This document shows, piece by piece, positions 1 to 6,945 of a stretch of DNA of 40,612 bases (its first letter is position 1; each line of letters opens with the position of its first letter). The notes beneath the pieces were generated by a model. It did not search any database and had not been told where the DNA came from. It saw only the letters and a list, made by a program, of their open reading frames with translations. A program made the translations under genes and the position numbers. Source of the DNA: Chloroflexota bacterium (GTDB lineage Bacteria; Chloroflexota; Dehalococcoidia; DSTF01; RBG-16-68-14); assembly GCA_003228685.1 (NCBI GenBank), contig QIFC01000022.1:1-40612 (forward strand), given 5' to 3'.

Positions 1-210
1 TGTTACGTCGATTTTCGAGGCCGGATCAGCGCAGAAGGGGTGGAGTTCATCCGCAAGAGCGGTGAGCACCGCACCGGGTTCGTCCGCCAGTACCTCGAGG
101 CATTAGGAAAAGAGGGCTGGGAGATGACCGGGATCCTCCCCTTGGGGCGTCCAGAGAGCAGCTACTTCATCCTGAAGCGGCCCGCAGAGGCCGAAACGAA
201 CGAAGGTTAG
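1..210 (+). CDS. DUF4177-like small protein, 5'-truncated by the window edge
   Basis: An open frame runs from the first base to a TAG at 208-210 and gives 69 residues without a start, so the gene begins outside the window. The C-terminal stretch LGKEGWEMTGILPLG followed by SSYFILKRP has the pattern of DUF4177-like proteins, in which a 'LN..G.EGWELV' helix precedes a strand ending in a basic 'FKRP' motif. The function of such proteins is unknown. A hairpin terminator follows 22 bp after the stop, which supports a real transcript end. Family assignment is by eye only. Confidence 0.6.
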   Translation, partial: CYVDFRGRISAEGVEFIRKSGEHRTGFVRQYLEALGKEGWEMTGILPLGRPESSYFILKRPAEAETNEG

Positions 211-232
211 CTAGCTAGTACAGGTGCTTGAG

Positions 233-257
233 GACGGCTAACCAGCCGTCTGGTTTT
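233..257 (+). terminator. Intrinsic terminator after the DUF4177-like gene
   Basis: A 7-bp perfect stem, GACGGCT (233-239) with AGCCGTC (244-250), a 4-nt AACC loop and a TGGTTTT tail. It sits just downstream of the gene ending at 210. The facing minus-strand operon ends at 337. Confidence 0.65.
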
Positions 258-336
258 CACAAACCAGCCGCTGGCAAGCTCGTGGTGCAGCGTTGAGCCG
301 GGTGGCGGGGCCCGTAGCGAGAAGCGCCCGAAGCTC

Positions 337-1008
337 TTACTCGATGAGTTCCAGCCGCTGGAGTTCTCGCAGCGTCTCGACGAACAGCTCGTGCACATCG
401 ACCAGCAGGCTCACGTCGCTGATAAAGCCAACCTCCTCGAAGACCAACGCTTGGCCATCGCTTTCTAGGTAAAGCCTCTCGTTTTCCTGGAGACGTGACC
501 TGAGTAACGAGTTTGAGAACAGATCGCGAACTCTAGCCTCGTCGCTACCCTTCAGGAGAAAGATCTCGTCGAACTCTGGAGAATCTACTTCAATGTCTTG
601 AAGCGGCAGGAAGCGCCTAAGGAAATCGTCGAGTGCATTACGTCTGTATGCGTGAAATGTGAGAGGGACAAGGCTAGTGTACTGAGCACTCATCACCGTA
701 TGCTGGTCTTCGCCTGAGTCCTGGGTGTCAAGCGAGATCGTCCAATCGTCTATCTGAGTTCGGACCTTATGCTCGCCGAAGAGTTTGACTGGGCCGATTT
801 TTTTCTGTCCCTCAAGTGAGTAGGCGCCACCTACCCGGTCTGCGAATTCGCGCCATGCTTCATGCCACGTTGGTAATGGTGGCAGTTCTCCTTCGCTGGG
901 AGGCTCATACACCTCTCCAGACTCGGTGAGCAGGCGCTTGTTCCCGCATGTGACGCACATTGATGCGCCGGTTGTGTTCTTGGTGCCGCAGTCGGAGCAT
1001 TCGAGCAT
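337..1008 (-). CDS. Zinc-ribbon protein of unknown function (223 aa)
   Basis: The start at 1008 is chosen because GGGAGG lies just upstream and the protein then begins with the same zinc ribbon as the next gene; the longer open frame upstream is not supported. Cys4, Cys7, Cys18 and Cys21 form a four-cysteine zinc ribbon. After a short acidic/proline linker the rest, about residues 45-223, is a soluble domain rich in Trp and acidic residues with a 'DSPEFDEIFLLKGSDEARV' segment; I do not recognise a named family with certainty. It is the last gene of a minus-strand unit, 20 bp after the GNAT gene. The first 30 codons are almost identical to those of that GNAT gene, in DNA as well as protein, which points to recent module duplication. 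Role unknown; the ribbon may bind a protein or nucleic-acid partner. Confidence 0.75.
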   Translation of the reverse strand: MLECSDCGTKNTTGASMCVTCGNKRLLTESGEVYEPPSEGELPPLPTWHEAWREFADRVGGAYSLEGQKKIGPVKLFGEHKVRTQIDDWTISLDTQDSGEDQHTVMSAQYTSLVPLTFHAYRRNALDDFLRRFLPLQDIEVDSPEFDEIFLLKGSDEARVRDLFSNSLLRSRLQENERLYLESDGQALVFEEVGFISDVSLLVDVHELFVETLRELQRLELIE

Positions 1009-1028
1009 CGTGGTGCCTCCCGCCTTCG

Positions 1029-1685
1029 TTAGAAGTTTTCCGGCGTCCAGCCGAACTGCACTAGGTCGTCTTCCTCCACGCGCTCGCCGCCTGCGGACTG
1101 ATAAAGGCGCATGGCAACCTCGTTCGATTCGTTGGTCTGGACCCACATCTTCATGATGTCGCGCTCGCGGCAGATCGACTTGATCTCGTCGATCAGCGCT
1201 GCGCCTACGCCCTGACGCCTCTCGTTATCAGCGACGCCGATCTCATAGAAGAGCATCATGTTCTGATCGCGATCGACGCGGGATAGCTCGTACGCGAGCA
1301 GGTAGCCGACCGGTTCCGCGTTTTCAATGGCGACGATCAAGAAATGGTCGTCGTACCGCAGGAATCGCGCCAGGTAGTTCGCAGTAAGGCTCTTTGGCTT
1401 GCCGCCTTGGTCCTCCCAGTCGGCAGCCTTGAGCTTGCTGATCGTCTCTAGGGCTAGCTCGCCGTCGTCGCGCCCAAGGCGGCGAATCTCAATTGTACTC
1501 TCGCTCGGAGGCGTCTCGACGATGTCTTCGCGTTGAGGCGTCTTTATCACGTCTTCGCTAGGAGGCTCAGCAGGATGAGGCTTGGCGGCCGCCTCAGATT
1601 CCGTGAGCAGGCGCTTGCTCCCGCATGTGACACACATCGAAGCGCCGGTCGTGTTCTTGGTGCCGCAGTCGGAGCACTCCAGCAT
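1029..1685 (-). CDS. Zinc-ribbon GNAT N-acetyltransferase (AAC(3)-I-like)
   Basis: The 218-aa protein has an N-terminal zinc ribbon (Cys4, 7, 18, 21), a proline/acidic linker of about 40 residues, and a GNAT domain from about residue 65. The acetyl-CoA-binding motif A is visible as YEIGVADNERRQGVGAALI, containing R-R-x-G-x-G. The 'YELSRVDRDQNMMLFYEIGV' and 'TNESNEVAMRLYQSAGG' stretches resemble the aminoglycoside 3-N-acetyltransferase type I group, but substrate specificity cannot be read from this, and resistance should not be assumed. Zinc ribbons are not a normal part of that enzyme family, so the fusion is odd. It starts 11 bp after the stop of the upstream metallo-hydrolase gene, so the genes are probably co-transcribed. 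Confidence 0.85.
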   Translation of the reverse strand: MLECSDCGTKNTTGASMCVTCGSKRLLTESEAAAKPHPAEPPSEDVIKTPQREDIVETPPSESTIEIRRLGRDDGELALETISKLKAADWEDQGGKPKSLTANYLARFLRYDDHFLIVAIENAEPVGYLLAYELSRVDRDQNMMLFYEIGVADNERRQGVGAALIDEIKSICRERDIMKMWVQTNESNEVAMRLYQSAGGERVEEDDLVQFGWTPENF

Positions 1686-1696
1686 GGGCCGATTGA

Positions 1697-2380
1697 CTAG
1701 AGCTGCTCCGCAACCCTGCGGAACCGCAGGGAGGCGTCCTTGTCCAGCGGCTTGCCGTGACCGACGCAGGCGATGTCGAAGTCGAGCGTCGCGAGCTTGC
1801 GGAACGACTCAATCGCCTGGGGCCGGTCGAGGTTGAACATGCCCAGGACCAGGTGCTCCTCTAGATCGCGTTCGGCGGCGTCGCCGGCGAAGAGCAGCTT
1901 CTCTTTCGGCAGGAAGATGGCCAGGCTGCCGGGCGTGTGTCCCGGTACGTGGATGGCAATGGCGCCCGAGCCCAGGTCGATGTCGTCGCCGTCCCGTAGC
2001 ACACGGTCGACGCGGGCGGGTTCGGCCATGGGCGTCTCTTCAATCGCCTGCATCATGAATTTGCGCTCTTCTTCTGGGACCTCAGGGATCTCGAGTTCCG
2101 CGTCTCCGATGATGACGGGGACATCCAGCTCATGAGCCAGTACCTGGGCCTCAGTACGGTCGATCAGCTCTGCGTGCCCACCTCTGTGGTCGTCGTGGCT
2201 GTGCGTCAGGATGATCTGCTTGAGCTGCTCGGGCTTCCCACCGACCTGTTCGAGATGGTCGAGGATGCGGGTCGCGTCGCCCGTAATGCCTGTGTCGATC
2301 AGTGTGTAGGCGTCTGCGTCGCGATAGAGATAGCAGGGGCCCAGCCCTTCGATCATCCACAGGCCGGGGAGTACTTCCAT
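1697..2380 (-). CDS. MBL-fold metallo-hydrolase
   Basis: A 227-aa metallo-beta-lactamase-fold protein. The metal-binding H-x-H-x-D-H motif is HSHDDH at residues 60-65, preceded by the 'LIDTG' strand. The later ligands are in VPGHTPGS and FAGDAAERD, and a C-terminal 'VGHGKP' supplies the last His. These are the marks of glyoxalase-II-like binuclear hydrolases; the substrate is unknown. Its ATG overlaps the TGA of the preceding gene by one base (TGATG), a sign of translational coupling. The upstream gene is a paralog with the same architecture, so this is a tandem pair. Confidence 0.9.
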   Translation of the reverse strand: MEVLPGLWMIEGLGPCYLYRDADAYTLIDTGITGDATRILDHLEQVGGKPEQLKQIILTHSHDDHRGGHAELIDRTEAQVLAHELDVPVIIGDAELEIPEVPEEERKFMMQAIEETPMAEPARVDRVLRDGDDIDLGSGAIAIHVPGHTPGSLAIFLPKEKLLFAGDAAERDLEEHLVLGMFNLDRPQAIESFRKLATLDFDIACVGHGKPLDKDASLRFRRVAEQL

Positions 2381-3081
2381 CAGTCCAGCTGGTCCGCGGC
2401 CCGGCGGAACAACGTGGCCGCCTCTCCGTCCAGCGGCTTGCCGTGGCCGAAGAAGGCGCGGTCGAAGTCCAGCGCCGCCAGCTTCTTGAACGACAAGGCT
2501 GCCTGCTCTCGGTTCTCGTTGAACATGCCGAACGGGCCTGCCGGCGGTCCCAGTCCGAGCGTGCTGACCGCGGCGTCGCCCGCGAACAGCATGCGGTGCT
2601 TCGGGATGAACAGCGCGACGCTCCCCATCGTGTGCCCCGGAACGTGTAATACCTTCGCGCCGCCTCCGATATCGACTTCGTCGCCGTCCTCCAACTCGCG
2701 GTCGACTCGCGCGCTTGCTCCCGGTTGTGCCGCGCTTCCCATCACGGGACGCAGAATGGATCGCAACACGTTTGCGTCAGGTTTGGCCGGAGGCCGATCG
2801 CCGCGAATCACTGGCGCTTCGATCTTGTGCGCGAGCACCTGTGCGCCGGTTCGTTCGACCAGATCGGCCAGCGATCCGGTGTGGTCGTTGTGGTGGTGCG
2901 TAATGAAGATCTGACGCACGTCTGCTGGCGCGCGGCCGATCTTCTCGACGATGGCGAGGATGCGTTCCGCACTGTCGGTGAGGCCCGTGTCGATCAGGGT
3001 GAGTTTGTCCTGCTCTTGATAGATATACGCCCGCCCGATGCCAAGGCTCTCGATCGTGTGTACGGCTTCAGTAGACGCCAT
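2380..3081 (-). CDS. MBL-fold metallo-hydrolase, first gene of the operon
   Basis: A 233-aa metallo-beta-lactamase-fold enzyme with HHHNDH (residues 62-67, pattern H-x-H-x-D-H), VPGHTMGS, FAGDAAVST and FGHGKP ligand segments, so the binuclear site looks complete. It is paralogous to the gene directly downstream; the two share the DTG, GH-T-GS and FAGDAA landmarks at matching spacing. No signal peptide is visible, so it should be cytoplasmic. It heads the minus-strand unit that ends at 337. No Shine-Dalgarno is visible, but a CATACT -10-like hexamer ends seven bases before the ATG, which fits a leaderless mRNA. Substrate unknown. Confidence 0.9.
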   Translation of the reverse strand: MASTEAVHTIESLGIGRAYIYQEQDKLTLIDTGLTDSAERILAIVEKIGRAPADVRQIFITHHHNDHTGSLADLVERTGAQVLAHKIEAPVIRGDRPPAKPDANVLRSILRPVMGSAAQPGASARVDRELEDGDEVDIGGGAKVLHVPGHTMGSVALFIPKHRMLFAGDAAVSTLGLGPPAGPFGMFNENREQAALSFKKLAALDFDRAFFGHGKPLDGEAATLFRRAADQLD

Positions 3082-3088
3082 TCGCGTT

Positions 3089-3094
3089 AGTATG
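3089..3094 (-). promoter_or_regulatory. Putative -10 (CATACT) of a leaderless operon
   Basis: On the minus strand CATACT (consensus TATAAT-like) ends 7 nt before the ATG at 3081, placing the transcription start at or beside the start codon. No -35 or Shine-Dalgarno is obvious. Confidence 0.4.
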
Positions 3095-3130
3095 CCACAT
3101 GCGAACGTTATGCGGGCCTGATTCTGCCGT

Positions 3131-3160
3131 TTGACATCACCAAGATTGGCTACGTAGGAT
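3131..3160 (+). promoter_or_regulatory. Sigma70-type promoter for the dienelactone hydrolase gene
   Basis: A perfect -35 TTGACA (3131-3136), an 18-bp spacer and a -10 TAGGAT (3155-3160). This predicts a start near 3167 and a leader of about 29 nt that includes an AAAGGAA ribosome site before the ATG at 3196. Confidence 0.6.
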
Positions 3161-3195
3161 TACCTGAATTTCGCACTACGAAAGGAACGTCTCAC

Positions 3196-3957
3196 ATGTG
3201 CCACGATTTCTATGCGCTGCCCGCCGTCACGCCCATCGCGGGGGCGGCTGTCGATTCCGAGGACCTCGTCCTAGAGTCTGCCGATGGAACGAAGTTCGCG
3301 GCCTTCCTCGCTCGCTCCGGCGATGCCGGGGGTGCCGGCGTGGTTGTGCTGCCGGACGTGCGCGGGCTGTTCCGGTTCTACGAAGAGCTGGCGCTCCGGT
3401 TCGCGGAGGAGAGAGTCAACAGCGTCGCGATCGACTACTTCGGCCGCACGGCGGGCGTGGACAAGCGTGGCGAGGACTTCCCGTTCATGGAGCATGTGAT
3501 GCAGACCAAGGCGCCGCAGATCGCCGCCGATGCGGGAGCTGCGATAGCGCATCTGCGCTCCCCAGAGGGCGGCAACTGCTCAGCGGTCTTCACGGTGGGG
3601 TTCTGTTTCGGCGGCTCGAACTCCTGGATGCAGGCCGCTGCCGGCCACGGCCTCTCAGGCGTGATCGGCTTCTATGGCCGGCCGGGCGAAGGCCGCGACG
3701 GAACGCCCGGCCCTGCCGCGAGCGCCGGAAACTTCGAGGCGCCCGTCCTCGGGCTCATGGGAGGCGCGGACCAAAGCATCCCGAAGGAACAGGTCGAGGA
3801 GTATGAGGCGGCGCTTGAGGCGGCGGGAGTCGAGCACGAGATTGTGACCTATGAAGGCGCGCCCCATAGCTTCTTCGATAGATCCTACGAAGAACACGCC
3901 GAGACCGCTGCCGACGCCTGGAAGCGCGTCCTCGCCTTCATCGCAAGCAACACGTAG
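3196..3957 (+). CDS. Dienelactone hydrolase family protein
   Basis: A 253-aa cytoplasmic alpha/beta hydrolase. The nucleophile elbow is GFCFGG with Cys137, the cysteine nucleophile characteristic of dienelactone hydrolases. Asp192 (in GGADQS) and His224 (in APHSFF) complete the Cys-Asp-His triad. Dienelactone hydrolases open dienelactone in chloroaromatic and other aromatic degradation, but many family members act on unrelated esters, so the substrate is open. The ATG at 3196 has an AAAGGAA site upstream and a well-formed promoter. It is followed after 34 bp by the LLM oxidoreductase gene and may share its transcript. Confidence 0.88.
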   Translation: MCHDFYALPAVTPIAGAAVDSEDLVLESADGTKFAAFLARSGDAGGAGVVVLPDVRGLFRFYEELALRFAEERVNSVAIDYFGRTAGVDKRGEDFPFMEHVMQTKAPQIAADAGAAIAHLRSPEGGNCSAVFTVGFCFGGSNSWMQAAAGHGLSGVIGFYGRPGEGRDGTPGPAASAGNFEAPVLGLMGGADQSIPKEQVEEYEAALEAAGVEHEIVTYEGAPHSFFDRSYEEHAETAADAWKRVLAFIASNT

Positions 3958-3991
3958 GCTGGCCCCGTTGGGCCTTCTGGGGGACCGTTCC

Positions 3992-5068
3992 ATGGAACGC
4001 ATGAATGAACTTGGCTTCTATACGCTCGCTGGAGCGCCGCGTACGCCCCGCGATTTAATCGCGGAGGTGCGGCGCGCGGAGGCGCTCGGCCTGGGCTCGG
4101 CGTTCATCTCGGAGCGCTTCAACATTAAGGAGGCGGCCACGCTGTCGGGTGCGGCGGGCGCGGTCTCCAATGAGATCGGCATCGCCACCGCGGCGACGAA
4201 TCACAACACGCGCCACCCCATGGTGACGGCGGCCTTCGCGATGACGATGCACCGCCTCACCGAGGGCCGCTTCTCGCTGGGCCTGGGCCGGGGAATCGCT
4301 CCGATGTTCGCCGCCTACGGCTTGCCCGCGATCAGGACCGCCGAGATCGAGGACTTCGTTGATCTCATGCGTCGCATCTGGCGTGGCGAGGTCGTCGTTG
4401 GCCACGATGGGCCGGCAGGAAAGTATCCGCTTCTCACCATGGGGCCGGACTACAACGAGCACATCCCGATGACGTTCACCGCGTTCGGGCCGAACTCGCT
4501 GGCGCTGGGGGGACGCGTGTTCGATGCCGTGGTGCTGCACACCTTCTTCACCGACGAAACGACGGCCCGCTGCGTGACGGCGGTCAAGCAAGCGGCCGAG
4601 CAGGCGGGCCGGGACCCCGCGTCCGTCAGGGTTTGGTCCTGCTTCGCGACGGTTGGCGATCACCTGCCGGAGGCGTTGCGCCTCAAGAAGACGGTTGGCC
4701 GCATGGCGACGTACCTGCAGGCGTACGGCGATCTGCTGGTGAAGACGAATCGATGGGATCCCTCCGTGCTCCAGCGCTTCCGGCAGGACGAGTTCATCGC
4801 GGGCTTCCGCGGCGCGCTCGATACGTCGGCCACGGCTGAGGAGCTGGAGCACGTGGCGACGCTCATTCCCGGAGAGTGGCTGGCGCCGGCCGCGACCGGG
4901 AGCGCGGAGCGCTGCGTGGAGAAGGTTCAAGGCCAGTTCGAGTTGGGATGCGATGGCGTGATCCTTCACGGGGCGAGCCCAGACGAACTGGAGCCGATCC
5001 TCCAGGCGTACAGGCAGGCGCGTCCCGCCGGACGCTTCGATGGGCTGGCTGCAAACCCCGCGGGGTAA
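3992..5068 (+). CDS. LLM-class flavin-dependent oxidoreductase (probably F420-dependent)
   Basis: A TIM-barrel protein of the luciferase-like monooxygenase class, 358 aa. Family marks are the N-terminal LGFYTLAG strand, 'RAEALGLGSAFISERFN', 'ATAATNHNTRHP', the 'GRFSLGLGRG' loop, and a C-terminal 'CDGVILHGASPDE'. The overall pattern is that of the F420-dependent branch, which uses reduced F420 for hydride transfer; an FMN-dependent role cannot be excluded. The open frame begins upstream at 3851 inside the preceding gene, but GGGGGA seven bases before the ATG at 3992, and the protein's conserved beginning, make 3992 the better start. It lies in a plus-strand group of catabolic genes. Confidence 0.85.
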   Translation: MERMNELGFYTLAGAPRTPRDLIAEVRRAEALGLGSAFISERFNIKEAATLSGAAGAVSNEIGIATAATNHNTRHPMVTAAFAMTMHRLTEGRFSLGLGRGIAPMFAAYGLPAIRTAEIEDFVDLMRRIWRGEVVVGHDGPAGKYPLLTMGPDYNEHIPMTFTAFGPNSLALGGRVFDAVVLHTFFTDETTARCVTAVKQAAEQAGRDPASVRVWSCFATVGDHLPEALRLKKTVGRMATYLQAYGDLLVKTNRWDPSVLQRFRQDEFIAGFRGALDTSATAEELEHVATLIPGEWLAPAATGSAERCVEKVQGQFELGCDGVILHGASPDELEPILQAYRQARPAGRFDGLAANPAG

Positions 5069-5127
5069 CAGGTCTACTCGCGTTGTTTCAGGCGTACTAG
5101 CAGCGTGCGCGCTGCGGCTTGTCGCTT

Positions 5128-5136
5128 TGCTATCAT
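5128..5136 (+). promoter_or_regulatory. Extended -10 promoter (TGCTATCAT) before the FrnE-like gene
   Basis: TG-n-TATCAT ends nine bases before the ATG at 5146, and no Shine-Dalgarno is seen between them. This fits a leaderless or nearly leaderless transcript and supports 5146, rather than 5215, as the true start. Confidence 0.45.
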
Positions 5137-5145
5137 GCTCCCGCC

Positions 5146-5772
5146 ATGCCAGAGCACCACTTGAGCATCACTGTCGTCTCTGATTACATCTGACCTTGGT
5201 GCTATATCGGCCTCGTGCGGGTCGACCAACTACAGCAGGAATTCGATGTCGATGTCTCGTGGCTCCCCTACGAACTGCATCCTGAGTTGCCTCCTGAAGG
5301 TCGCGATCGGGGCGAGCGCCAGCCACGGCCCGAGGGCCAGGTCAGCCCGATCCGCCAGCTTGCCGAGGACGCGGGCATGCCCTACCAGCCAGGCCGCCAC
5401 ATCCCCAACTCGCATCGCTCGTTAGAGGCGGCGGAATTCGCGCGCGAGCAGGGCGTCTTCGACGCGTATCATCGCGCGCTGTTCAACGCCTACTTCGGCG
5501 AAGGCCGCGACATTGGAGACGTCACAGTGCTCAGCGAGCTGGGCGTGGCGATCGGGTTAGAGGCCGCGGCCCTGGAAGAGGCGCTCGCATCGGGACGCTA
5601 CGCCGCGTTGGTCAACGAAGCGACCGAAGAGGCGCGCGGCGACGGCATTACCGGCACGCCAACCTTCATCTTCGAAGATGGCGAGCGCCGTCTGCCGATC
5701 GTCGGCGCGCAGGACTACGCGGTATTTCAGAACGTGGCGCAGCGCATGGGGGCGTCGCGCAGGACAGAGTAG
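5146..5772 (+). CDS. FrnE/DsbA-family oxidoreductase, probable selenoprotein (UPWC active site)
   Basis: From the ATG at 5146 the frame reads MPEHHLSITVVSDYI, then an in-frame TGA (5191-5193), then PWCYIG and on without interruption to a TAG at 5770-5772, 208 residues in all. FrnE-type DsbA-fold proteins carry 'SD.VCPWCYIG' here, so the TGA replaces exactly the first, attacking cysteine of the C-P-W-C motif (residue 16; Cys19 is intact). The cis-proline loop ITGTPTFIF is present, as is the 'W.PYELHPELPPEG' signature. A conventional gene call would start at GTG 5215 and lose the whole active site. A SECIS-like hairpin starts right after the TGA. I infer selenocysteine insertion giving a U-x-x-C thiol/selenol oxidoreductase, acting in the cytoplasm (no signal peptide). 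Alternatives: a Cys-to-stop mutation or base error. The next gene starts 9 bp downstream. Confidence 0.8.
5191..5229 (+). promoter_or_regulatory. Candidate bacterial SECIS element with Sec-UGA
   Basis: Just after the TGA, TTGGT (5196-5200) pairs with ACCAA (5225-5229). After a 7-nt one-sided bulge, CGGCC (5208-5212) pairs with GGTCG (5220-5224, one G-U pair). The 7-nt apical loop TCGTGCG (5213-5219) holds a GU at 5215-5216, 22-23 nt past the TGA. Bacterial SECIS hairpins are known to lie immediately 3' of the UGA with a G/U-bearing loop at about this distance for SelB binding. The pairing is read directly; its function is inferred. Confidence 0.65.
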
Positions 5773-5781
5773 GAGGCAACG

Positions 5782-6945
5782 ATGGACTTTACGTTCTCCG
5801 ACGAGGAGGAGAAGTTCCGCGAAGAGGTGCGTGAGTTCCTGCGCCAGGAGCTGCCCGCGGACTGGGATGGCGGCGCCTATGGCGAGGAGGGCGCCGAGGA
5901 GGTCGGCCCGCGCATCACAAAGAAGCTCGCCGAACGCAAGTGGCTGGCGATGGCCTGGCCGAAGGAGTACGGTGGCCTCGGCGCGCCTCATATGCGGCAG
6001 CTCATCTACAACGAAGAGATGTCGTACAACGCCGCCCCAGGTGGCTACAGCATGGGCGTTGCCTGGGTCGGCCCGGCCGTCATGCTCTACGGCTCGGAGG
6101 ACCAGAAGCAGCGCTTCCTGCCGGGCATTACCTCCGGTGAGGACGTCTGGTGCACGCTCTATTCGGAGCCGGAGGCAGGCTCCGACCTGGCGGCGCTGCA
6201 GACGCGAGCGGTTCAGGACGGCGATGACTTCGTGATCAACGGCCAAAAGATCTGGACATCGGGCGCTCAGCGCTCGGACTGGGGCTGGCTTGCCGCCCGC
6301 ACGGATCCGGAAGCACCGAAGCACAAGGGGATCACGACGTTCGCCGTGAAGATGGATACGCCCGGCGTCACCGTCCGGCCGCTCGTCAACATGGCCGGGC
6401 AGTCCGGCTTCAGCGAAGTGTTCTTTGAAAACGTACGCATTCCCAAGGACAACCTTGTCGGCGAACTGAACCGAGGCTGGTACCAGGTCGCCGTCGCTCT
6501 CGATTTCGAGCGGTCGGGCATCCAGGCGTACGCCGGAGGCCGCCGGACGCTGGAGCGGCTCGTCGAGTTTGTGCAGGAGCACCCCGATGAAACGGTGCGC
6601 AGGAACCCCGCGATCCGCAATCGTCTGGCCGACCGCGCGATCGAACTCGCGGCAGGCACGAACATCGCCTATCGCATCCCCTGGATGCAGTCTAAAGGCC
6701 TGATCCCCAACTACGAAGCGTCGATCAGCAAGCTCTACGGCTCTGAGTTCAGCCAGCGCCTCGCCCTGACAGGCGTGCAGCTCCTGGGTATGTACGGCGG
6801 GCTGGAGCCGGAGTCGAAGTGGGCCCCGATGAAGGGCAGGCTGGAGCGCAGCTACCTGCAGGCCGTCTCCAGCACGATCGCCGCCGGCACGAGCGAAGTG
6901 CAGCGCGGCATTATCGCCACCCGAGGCCTGGGACTGCCTCGCTAG
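5782..6945 (+). CDS. Acyl-CoA dehydrogenase
   Basis: A 387-aa FAD flavoenzyme that would introduce an alpha-beta double bond in an acyl-CoA. Landmarks are the N-terminal helical domain, the FAD/substrate-binding 'LYSEPEAGSDLAALQT' and 'INGQKIWTSGA' strands in the middle beta domain, and the C-terminal 'GTSEVQRGIIATRGLGLP'. Length matches the family. The start has GGAGG before the ATG and lies only 9 bp after the FrnE-like gene. The following gene begins at the very next base after its stop, so these genes form a tight operon. The substrate chain is unknown, and I could not place the catalytic base with certainty. Confidence 0.93.
   Translation: MDFTFSDEEEKFREEVREFLRQELPADWDGGAYGEEGAEEVGPRITKKLAERKWLAMAWPKEYGGLGAPHMRQLIYNEEMSYNAAPGGYSMGVAWVGPAVMLYGSEDQKQRFLPGITSGEDVWCTLYSEPEAGSDLAALQTRAVQDGDDFVINGQKIWTSGAQRSDWGWLAARTDPEAPKHKGITTFAVKMDTPGVTVRPLVNMAGQSGFSEVFFENVRIPKDNLVGELNRGWYQVAVALDFERSGIQAYAGGRRTLERLVEFVQEHPDETVRRNPAIRNRLADRAIELAAGTNIAYRIPWMQSKGLIPNYEASISKLYGSEFSQRLALTGVQLLGMYGGLEPESKWAPMKGRLERSYLQAVSSTIAAGTSEVQRGIIATRGLGLPR

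Noticed and set aside
1029-1685. Aminoglycoside resistance gene
   Set aside because: Resemblance to the AAC(3)-I group is limited to general GNAT features; the zinc ribbon and chromosomal context do not support a resistance role.
3851-3991. N-terminal extension of the LLM oxidoreductase
   Set aside because: It overlaps the preceding gene, is low-complexity, and a good ribosome site precedes ATG 3992.
5215-5772. FrnE-like gene starting at GTG 5215
   Set aside because: It has no ribosome site, and the frame upstream encodes the missing family N-terminus with the active site; the upstream TGA is better explained as a selenocysteine codon.
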